Source: Henricia sp. BOLD:AAB3569 (Eukaryota; Echinodermata; Asteroidea; Spinulosida; Echinasteridae). Taken from it: a stretch of DNA of 64,000 bases. The notes beneath the pieces are model-generated. The model saw only the letters and a list, made by a program, of their open reading frames with translations, had not been told where the DNA came from and did no database searches. The position numbers were made by a program, and so were the translations under genes. Position 1 is the first letter of the stretch. Every line of letters starts with the position of its first letter. Where the stretch lies: contig JBBELK010000003.1 in the NCBI GenBank assembly GCA_037783545.1, positions 310,001-374,000 of the forward strand. The letters are read 5' to 3'. Shown here one piece after another: positions 58,501 through 64,000 of the stretch.

Positions 58501-61500
58501 CTCTCAAATCCGGACGTGTCCGTAAAATTCCGGAAATCCGAAAAACAATCGGACAAATCTCACTCCTGGCGTTGGAATTTAAATCTTTTTACAAATAATA
58601 AACCCACCTCGAGTCTGATAATACATACTAATTTGAAAAACTAACTTTTATAAAACAGTGTACTTATGCGAAAGATTCTATCAACTAAATTAACCTTGAT
58701 CATTCTCTCCTGTTCCAATTGTTGCGCCAAGTTTTCAGCTTTACACACAGCCCTTTTCGTGTCCTGTTCTTTCTGTTCTTGCAGCAAAGTGCATGTTGCT
58801 GTCAGATTCTGCTTGTCTTCATCAAGATGTAGTTTGTCATCCAAAGTCGCCTTTAAACGTTGTTCAACGTTTGTCAAGTTGTTTGTAGCCTGCGGAGTTG
58901 GAACACATTTTCTTTACAATGATCTTTAAAGTAGACAGATTTAAATACGAGTATGTGTCAATTGAAACCTTATAAACTTCATGCACACTGTGTGTGCGCT
59001 GTACATAACTTCGTACATGCCCATTCTGCGCATTGTTCTCGAACTAACAAACAATGCAATCGGAACAGGATCCCACACCATTTGTTGTTGAACGCATTGC
59101 CTAAAGGTAGGTCATATAATGTGAAGTTAATAATAATAATAATAATAATAATAGTAATTTAAACGAACGCTGGATGCCGCAATAGGGCGACATTTCGGGA
59201 AGACTCTCGCCGGGGACCACCGAAATTTCGGCAAGAATCACTCAAAATGACACCTTATTTTTTTACCCAAAGCTTCCGGAGATGGTCACAGACCTAAGAG
59301 AGACAGTTCCAGACCTAATAAAAATGGTTCTCGATTTTAAAAAAATGGTTTTTGACCTAAAAAAATTTATTTTAAACTCAAAAATATTAGGGCGACACCA
59401 AAATGTCGCCCTATTGAGCACGTCGCCCTAATATACCTTTTTTACACACGATTTGTCTCCCTATCCTACAATTCAGTTTTTTATATTGCGCAAATTCCAT
59501 TAAAGAAATTATGTTCAAATGCGCATAACAATAGTGTACTTACACTACAACTAAAGAATTGGTTAAAATAAAAAGATACTAATTACCACATAAAAAGTAC
59601 GATAACATAAATCGATCGATCAATCATTTATACATATGCGCTGAGGAACAAGTGTGTTTTTAATTTACGCTTAAATTCTGCAAGAGTCGGAGCTGAGCGG
59701 ACATTTTGGGGCAGTCGGTTCCATAAAGTGGGTGCAGCTACAAAAACTGCTCTGTCACCGAGTGTTTTTGACATCTTTCCACTGGGTAGACTTTAATAGC
59801 AGATTAGAAGTTTGAGATCGTAAGGATTAACTGGAATTCGCTCTTTTTGTTAGGCGGCTGTTACACTTAGCGAACGTAGACATGAGTCATTTTGATGTTA
59901 TTTAATTAATTTGGTCATGTTAGGCTGAAGAGAAACAATTTAAATGCTTTTGAAAAATTGGATTGGGTTTTACTTCTTCATGACTATACCTTTTACTACC
60001 GAAATTTTCGGCGACATTTTTATTTAATCCAGCTTTTAAAATTAATAACAGGGATGCATGATGACAAACGTAAATGGAACGGAATTCCCTGTATGCTTTA
60101 AATAGCAGCCAATCACCAACGCAGATACAGCCAGCGCCACCGAGTATTACACTGTACCGTGTACTATGTACATGCAATCTGTATGGAGGTCCCTTGGACC
60201 ATCTAGACTGAAACGTAGACTTATTCAGCATTATCGACAAGCCCAGACCCCAAAACAAAAAGTCCACAAACTCCACCTACTCCAAATCACGCGCTTGATC
60301 CTAGGGACTGTCTTGATCAATTTTCGAAAATGAGACTTTCACGATTTCTGAAATGCTCATTAGGTATTCATGATATGCGCGTGACCCCGTGGCGTGACCC
60401 CATGACGCAATCCTGAGAAAGAGAAGTCAACACGATTGTTAGCTCACGATTTTACACGCAAAAAACTTGGAAAACCTTGGATGTTTGAGGCACAATGGGG
60501 AAACAATGGAAGGGGACTAGCCTTTGTCACATATCTCGCTGCCTGGCGTTGCATTTGCCAACCCCAACCACATTATACAAAACAACTTTAACATAAAACT
60601 TTAACATTTTGAGCAGACATCTGCTCCGCAGCTCGCCAAAAATAGGTTTGATTGAGGAATACCTAGGGTTTGAGTGCTATCAGCTAAATAATAATAAATA
60701 TAAAACACAAATTTAAAAATAAAACTTTTTCTTTTTTAAATAAAAAAAATGTGTACTTTGTCAACAGTACCCTTTCCTGCACTGAGGGTTAACATGCATG
60801 ACAAAAATTCTACCTCTGCAATTTGATTGGTCAGGACATCTCTTTCCTCTGTCAGATCCTTGATGGTGCTGTCTGAGCAGACTCTCTGCCCTTTCAACTT
60901 CTTTCTGAGAATGATTTGTCTCGAGTGGGCATTGTCGAGCTCCTCCTGCAGGTTTTCCATGTGTTTTTCCTGCCGCTGTTTTTCATCTGTTATTTCTTGG
61001 AGGTTTTTGAGAGATGTGGCTAAATCTGTCTGCAGTTCATCCACTTGGGGCTGCAATCGATCGCACAGGCTGTAAAGAGAATTTCAATAAATCGTTTACA
61101 AACTAGACATATGTAACCCACCACTGCAAAACCAGGTGGAAGTCGGCAAAAACCATTTTGAGATGGACTGTTAAGCTAACAACGAAGGGAAAATGCGTTT
61201 CCCGTCAAAATATTTTTTTCATAAAGTTCTAATTCTGTTAAAGGTAGAATACATGATTAGTATCTCAAGGAATCAGAAATATAGACACGAGCTATAGTCT
61301 TTAAAGGCCCAGTGGATCATTTGCAATGACCCCAAAAAGTAATCGACGAGTTTAAAGGGGAAAAGTTCTGAAAGTAAAGATTGAATTAATAGCAACTATC
61401 CAATGAAAGGTTTTCGCTCAAAATGATATAATTTTACCAGAAAATAATCTGTAAAGATGAAATTATTTAGATCGTTTGCAAACGATTTACTTATTTTTGG

Positions 61501-62972
61501 TTCGCATCTACGCGGTCCAAAATGCATGGGCGCTGTCTACTCCGTGTGCGTGTTCCAACGCGCGCGATGCATTTTTATGGATCGCGCGCACACGCAGTAT
61601 GTGCGCCAGAGTGCATGACGCAAGCCACATAGTACCTGATCAACTGAAAACGAATATTTGAAACACCCCGCCAAGACCAGGAAAATGCATATGGATTTTC
61701 ATTGTTTTTTTAAACGTGGTACATTTGACAAAGCTGAAATTTCTTCGGATGAGTTTGTTGATGTCTTTCTTTTGATTTGTAATGGTTTTATTCGCAGAAT
61801 CGCTCAAAAACAGATCATCTACAGGGCCTTTAAGAAATGAGCAAAACAATTATTTTTCATCTCGCGAGATGTAAATTAATTTTGCCCCAAAACCACCTCG
61901 CCCTGAAGCACTTCACCCAAATGCCATTTCACCCAAAAATCACTTCGTCCAAACACTACTTCGCCCAAATGCCACTTTGCCCCAAAACCACTTCGTCCAA
62001 ACACTACCTCACCCAAATGCCACTTTGCCCAAAACAACTTCGTGCACAGGCCGGAGTGGGCGAAGTGGTTTTGGGGTGAAGTGACTGTAAACCATTTTTT
62101 CTCAGATACTATTCATGCAAAACACACAAAGCGTTTCTGTTAGAGAGGGCATTTTCCGACAGAGCGGTCGACATCGGTGTATTCGTTTATTGCACAAGCA
62201 ATTCAGATTTGATTTGAAAACGAATACCTGATTTAGAGGTTAAAGTTTATTTAGGAAACCTAGATTATTTAAACACGGTTAACAATGTTTGCGAGGAAAA
62301 CATTTTCAATCTATGCTTGAGAATATAAAACATAATATGGGTCTTTCTATAAATTAGGGGTCCAATGTTGGTGTCCCCCGTTACATTTTACATCTTGTTT
62401 TTGTAAATTCAGGACACATTCTTTTAATACTTTCTATCTCAAAGAGTGAGTACATAAAGTACAATTCATACACAATTGGTTTAAAGGCCATTTTAATGGC
62501 TTTCCTACCTTTGAACAGCGAATCGCCCGACATTGAAACCAAAATTTACCTGGTCACTGGCGCATACAACATACAAACTGTATGGGCAGAAAATTGTGTG
62601 ATGATTGCATCACTTTGACCTTTGTGGGCGCTGTCTGCTAGCTCTGTTGTGATTGGTCGGCGGGTTCGGCTTGATTGACAGGTCGGAACTATGCATTGGT
62701 AATTTGTTACCTTTTTGCGGTCTCCAAATCCTGCTTCAGCTGATCATATTCCATTTGAATTCCCTCCAATTCATGAACACGTTTTGTCAGTTCGTCCCTC
62801 TCTGTTGTAAAATCACCAAGCTTCCTGCCAAGGTCTGAATTCAATATAGCGCCTTCAGTCAACTTGGCGTTATTTTCCAGCTCTTTGGTCGCCATTGTAA
62901 TGGACGTCTTGTACTGTATTGTCTGCAGGTCTGCTTTTTCTTCTTCCAGTTCTGATGACATCCTTGCATGCT
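46305..62972 (-). CDS. Large coiled-coil protein, C-terminal 11 exons
   Basis: Minus strand, 5' end outside. Exons in transcript order: 62972-62711, 61069-60814, 58889-58695, 57845-57666, 54670-54576, 53425-53351, 51790-51638, 49678-49574, 49202-49100, 48024-47885, 46539-46305. All have AG/GT borders and phases that join without a stop, giving 598 residues. The protein is almost wholly heptad-like, rich in E, K, Q and L (for example DELTKRVHELEGIQMEYDQL, LQEELDNAHSRQIILRKKLK, EGQLDVEKSVQDELNKR). It ends in a non-coiled, Ser/Asp-rich tail (SSDSNTSSSDEYSS). Likely role: structural or centrosomal/cytoskeletal scaffold (inference only). Candidates would be CCDC- or CEP-type proteins; I cannot separate them. 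Introns hold a minisatellite, MITEs and a SINE. Confidence 0.8.
46637..47125. mobile_element. MITE family D, copy 4
   Basis: CTTTAAAGGCAGTATACATG left, ATGTATTCTACCTTTAA right. In the last intron of the coiled-coil gene, joined end to end with MITE G copy 3. Confidence 0.85.
47121..47265. mobile_element. Foldback MITE family G, copy 3 (best preserved)
   Basis: TTTAAAGGCACAGGCTCGTC to GACGAGCCTGTGCCTTTAA with arms extending through GCAATGCGCGTGCGC, a nearly complete 145-bp palindrome. It shares one TTTAA with MITE D copy 4. Confidence 0.9.
47270..47880. other. Intron, nothing recognised
   Basis: Unique-looking. Weak repetition of GGTCTATGGTTAGAGCCGA (47679) and AGTCTATAGCTTGAGCCGA (47759). 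Confidence 0.4.
47885..48024 (-). CDS. Coiled-coil gene exon 10
   Basis: Acceptor GGTTATGTATAG, donor GTAAAT; VHDLQAQLSKLEGLRAVDKL TIASLTEDLQRLRKHLAKQK. Confidence 0.8.
48182..48960. repeat. Palindrome K, copy 2, split by MITE L
   Basis: CGCTGATAATGGCCCGAGCG and its inverse at 48205-48226, then MITE L, then AGGCCTCTAGCCGGTTTAAA. Matches copy 1 (6974-7080) on both sides of the insertion. Confidence 0.8.
48232..48918. mobile_element. MITE L with GGGCGGTATTCACAAAAC ends
   Basis: Perfect 18-bp inverted ends. CAG flanks both sides, consistent with a 3-bp CWG target duplication of the PIF/Harbinger kind. Subterminal repeats GCGCTTAAAT / TTAAGTCTAA recur near both ends. Confidence 0.85.
49100..49202 (-). 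CDS. Coiled-coil gene exon 9
   Basis: Acceptor TTTTGTGTGAAG, donor GTATAA; needed to reconcile phases between exons 8 and 10. IELQHIKAELSREIFSRIES SRPKQNKNNSEKSK. Confidence 0.7.
49574..49678 (-). CDS. Coiled-coil gene exon 8
   Basis: The acceptor is GTTTTGAACAAG (AAG rather than CAG), chosen because only it keeps frame. Donor GTGAGT. WECQEAELQRLRKLEMKSKN RHIQEQQNSMESTT. Confidence 0.75.
49770..50060. mobile_element. MITE family M with 50-bp internal tandem repeat
   Basis: TTTAAAGCCGTGGTTACACA left; the right end is unclear (GGGCTGTGTAAACG at 50005). Inside, two direct 50-bp units (49866-49965) of GATAAAATCGGTGGCCGATC, TCTGACATGTCAG. Confidence 0.65.
50662..51174. mobile_element. MITE family E, copy 1
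   Basis: TTTAAAGGCCCAGTGGATCA left, GATCATCTACAGGGCCTTTAA right. 61300-61833 is a close copy in the same orientation. Confidence 0.9.
51638..51790 (-). CDS. Coiled-coil gene exon 7
   Basis: Acceptor TTTGATGATAG, donor GTAATT; NSLAKKRADYSQALLAINKA to DVEKSVQDELNKR. Confidence 0.8.
51878..52165. repeat. Repeat O, copy 1
   Basis: TAGGGCGACAATTTGTGTGT, a run of A/T-rich AGGTCxAxAACCATTTTT repeats, and TTGTCGCCCTATTGCCGCAT. An inverted copy lies at 59172-59470. Confidence 0.85.
52472..53173. mobile_element. MITE family N with ACTCGT repeats
   Basis: TTTAAGGCCCTCTCACACAC left; CCGTGTGTGAGAGAGAGCCT right; GGGCGCGAGC also inverted. The interior has about 30 AACTCGTA-like motifs. Confidence 0.85.
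53220..53325. repeat. Palindrome P, half copy
   Basis: TTTAAATTGGTCAACAATGT through AAGATGGCAGCTATTCGATA; matches 21368-21473, left arm lost. Confidence 0.8.
53351..53425 (-). CDS. Coiled-coil gene exon 6
   Basis: Acceptor TTGCTTCTAG, donor GTAAGC; ENQSQELKKVCKENHRMETE LNLL, phases 2 to 2. Confidence 0.75.
53668..53800. repeat. Palindrome Q
   Basis: AGTGTATGTCTATGGGCC and GGCCCATAGACATACACTGG with inner GACCACAAAAGG / CCTCTTGTGGTC arms. Confidence 0.85.
53864..54013. repeat. Palindrome R, copy 2
   Basis: AATAGAGCTTCTGCACCGGC and inverse at 53990-54013; same loop (AATTATGTAACAATAGA) as copy 1. Confidence 0.85.
54066..54170. repeat. Small inverted-repeat element S
   Basis: GGGTCTTTCCATGCTA and inverse of GGGTCTTTCCCTGCTA, with AGGCCTATTTGA/TCAAATAGGCCC inside. 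Confidence 0.75.
54576..54670 (-). CDS. Coiled-coil gene exon 5
   Basis: Acceptor TTAATTTGCAG, donor GTAAGG; LDFQSSNHKYELQYNKLVAS AEKTMSRLEKT, leaving in phase 2. The 24-bp minisatellite is in the upstream intron. Confidence 0.8.
54949..56125. repeat. 24-bp minisatellite, about 49 copies
   Basis: Unit GGCAACGGTTCACGCTACTT plus GTAC. Because 24 is a multiple of 3, several frames stay open on both strands for up to about 400 codons (for example plus YGNGSRYL, minus SSVNRCRT). There is no conserved start, splice or flanking domain. Unit variants (CACGC/CATGC/CTTGC; TTGTAC/TCGTAC/TCGTAT) are zoned, with the TCGTAT type confined to the 3' third. Lies in an intron of the coiled-coil gene. Confidence 0.95.
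56130..57315. other. Intron, mostly unassigned
   Basis: AT-rich. 56690-57070 contains repeated GGACCAGTA / CTGGTCC motifs (GGTCCTGTGGTCCGAGACCA; TCTACTGGTCCTTCTGCC), perhaps a decayed inverted-repeat element. Confidence 0.4.
57317..57640 (+). mobile_element. tRNA-derived SINE, full-length copy 3
   Basis: GGGTACCGTGGCCGAGTGGT, GGGTTCGAATCCGGCTGCGG (good B box), body slightly shortened, tail (AAT)n ending near 57640. Confidence 0.9.
57666..57845 (-). CDS. Coiled-coil gene exon 4
   Basis: Acceptor CATTATGCAG, donor GTAACT; 60 codons: NECQEHLTDSLTKLASMETM to QLTQETQELQ. A SINE lies immediately 3' of its donor (57317-57650). Confidence 0.85.
57850..58690. other. Intron, nothing firmly recognised
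   Basis: 58060-58330 is GC-richer with short inverted motifs (GCACACGTGCACAC). No exon seen. Confidence 0.35.
58695..58889 (-). CDS. Coiled-coil gene exon 3
   Basis: Acceptor ACTCCGCAG, donor GTTAAT; 65 codons, phase 0 both sides: ATNNLTNVEQRLKATLDDKL to LAQQLEQERMIK. Confidence 0.85.
59130..59160. repeat. (AAT)n microsatellite
   Basis: About eight AAT units next to repeat O copy 2. Confidence 0.9.
59172..59470. repeat. Repeat O, copy 2 (inverted)
   Basis: GGATGCCGCAATAGGGCGAC to CTCCCTATCC, the inverse of 51878-52165. Confidence 0.85.
59480..60810. other. Intron, mostly unassigned; LINE-like fragment
   Basis: 59640-59770 on the minus strand reads GxRAVFVAAPTLWNRLPQNV RSAPTLAEFKRKLKTHLF-like, the end of a LINE ORF2. 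The rest is AT-rich with no recognised feature. 60473-60500 (CCTTGGATGTTTGAGGCACA) resembles 23112-23131. Confidence 0.5.
60814..61069 (-). CDS. Coiled-coil gene exon 2
   Basis: Acceptor TCTCTTTACAG, donor GTAGAA. LCDRLQPQVDELQTDLATSL through LTEERDVLTNQIAE. Confidence 0.85.
61238..62103. mobile_element. MITE family D, copy 5, carrying MITE E
   Basis: TTAAAGGTAGAATACATGAT left; D-type interior (CACTTCGCCCAAATGCC repeats) from 61834. The terminal inverted end is lost. MITE E copy 2 lies inside at 61300-61833. Confidence 0.8.
61300..61833. mobile_element. MITE family E, copy 2, nested in D
   Basis: GTCTTTAAAGGCCCAGTGGA on the left, ACAGGGCCTTTAAGAAATGA on the right. The D-family sequence resumes exactly at GAAATGAGCAAAAC. 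Confidence 0.9.
62336..62480. mobile_element. MITE family F, partial
   Basis: ATGGGTCTTTCTATAAATTA followed by GGGGTCCAATG and CCCCCGTTACATTTTACATC, like F copy 1 at 1056-1130. The other end is not found. Confidence 0.6.
62711..62972 (-). CDS. Coiled-coil gene exon 1 (visible)
   Basis: Acceptor AAAATGCTCAG, donor GTAACA. Contains HARMSSELEEEKADLQTIQY and FTTERDELTKRVHELEG. Enters in phase 1, leaves in phase 2, so upstream exons exist outside. Confidence 0.8.
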
Positions 62973-63213
62973 CTGAGCATTTTAAACAGGGCAGAAGTCT
63001 GTTCTCTTAGTAAAGTCGTTTCACGAGTCAATCTTGTTCATACAGCTGGTACTCACACCCAGTTTCTGTAGCATAAAGTGACTAGGAGCACTGCTACTTT
63101 TAAAAACAACAGCACCGTTCAGCTAAAGAATAATGTTGATAAACTGCCTTGTAGGAATAAACCAGTTGCGTGATAGATTTGCATAAATCGTAGAGTCCCG
63201 CCTTTGCGCTATA

Positions 63214-63690
63214 GCGCTCGCGTACGAGTGGGTCAAGGGCCATACTACCTGGAAAATCCGGCCGTTTTCATGGAGTGCAAGCTGGTGCATAGTAACTGGC
63301 GCGAAAGTCTGTGCGGTAACTGGAATACCTCGCACATTACTCTATGCATTTTTAAGTTGGGCCATCCGAAATTACATGAACATGTTAAAATATGTACTTA
63401 TCGTAAATATTCGTCAAAATAACAAAATAGAACATGTTTTTTACTTGAAATCGATGTCAACTTTGAAAGCTGGAACGTTTCCAAACTGCAATGATACATT
63501 CAAGGAAGTGGAGAAACGATTTTGGGTTATGTGACTGGTTTGAAGTTGCTGATCAACATGTTCAATCAACATGGCCCAGCTTAGAAATACATAGAGTAAT
63601 GTGCGAGGTATTCCAGGTACCACACGGTTACCATGTACCAGCATGCACCCCCTGGAAACAGCCCGATTTGCCAGGTATAGTATGGTGTTT
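63214..63690. repeat. Palindromic element I, copy 2
   Basis: GCCATACTACCTGGAAAATC near 63239 returns inverted at 63668-63686 (ATTTGCCAGGTATAGTATGG). AGTAACTGGCGCG and CACGGTTACCATG lie symmetrically. It is longer than copy 1. Confidence 0.75.
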
Positions 63691-63721
63691 AATATTATTA
63701 TTATTATTATTTAATTCACAG

Positions 63722-63851
63722 CATCCCAGAACGACATCACATCGTTCCTCTGCGACTACGCGGCTGTGCTGGACGGTTCGTCAAGTAAAACTATTCCCGA
63801 ACTGTCGAAATGGTTTCTCGTGCAATTGCCTTTTGGCAGAATCTGTCCAAG
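63722..63851 (+). CDS. Possible exon of an unidentified plus-strand gene
   Basis: Acceptor TTATTTAATTCACAG with a T-rich tract, donor GTTAGG. One frame (phase 1 in) reads SQNDITSFLCDYAAVLDGSS SKTIPELSKWFLVQLPFGRI, with balanced composition unlike the surrounding repeats. The frame stays open to 63984 without splicing. Function unknown; a transposon-derived ORF is also possible. Confidence 0.35.
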
Positions 63852-64000
63852 GTTAGGCCCGTACAACCGAGGACAGTTTGCTGTAATGACATACAGCCTC
63901 TTTTGGTGTATTTGTTTTGGTCAAACAACAAGCGCTTTGGGTGAAAGTAGTGTGAAGTGCGAACCAAATGAGCCATATACTTGATTTGGAGTTGATGGAA

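Overview
This is a eukaryotic (metazoan) genomic window. It has split genes with GT-AG introns and very low coding density. Introns and intergenic DNA are packed with miniature inverted-repeat transposable elements (MITEs), tRNA-derived SINEs, foldback palindromes and tandem arrays. I see no operons, no bacterial signals and no CRISPR array. The MITE load, the DIRS-type and Tc1-type remnants and the conserved animal gene suggest a marine invertebrate, perhaps a non-vertebrate deuterostome. The species cannot be fixed from sequence alone.

Layout. (1) 48-18837, plus strand: the 3' part of a C2CD5-like gene, 11 exons whose phases all join and which end in the family's conserved C-terminal domain. 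(2) 20515-21202, plus: an apparently intronless, frameshifted sequence with about three copies of a SLKxRFEKG module like that of EPLIN/Xin-type actin-binding proteins. (3) 24228-about 30530, plus: terminal exons of a small unrecognised gene. (4) 31261-39588, minus: exons of an unrecognised gene whose 3' end faces gene 3 tail-to-tail. (5) 46305-62972, minus: the last 11 exons (598 residues) of a large coiled-coil protein. (6) A possible plus-strand exon of another gene at 63722.

Repeats fill the rest. At least seven MITE families (called A, D, E, G, M, N and W here) share TTTAAAG-type ends. They nest in one another and abut splice sites and even a stop codon. The 36.0-39.1 kb interval is an array of about 38 tRNA-half-like units, each with a Pol III A-box match, lying between inverted repeats. 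A 24-bp minisatellite of about 49 copies (54.95-56.13 kb) sits in an intron of the coiled-coil gene. A 1.05-kb foldback lies at 41.1-42.1 kb. Retroelement remnants are two LINE 3' ends (11.4-13.8 kb) and a DIRS-type tyrosine recombinase fragment (43.7-44.1 kb).

The genes do not form an obvious pathway. C2CD5 is a membrane-traffic protein in vertebrates, and the others are cytoskeletal-looking or unknown. Splice models come from reading consensus sites and checking frames by hand, without transcripts.
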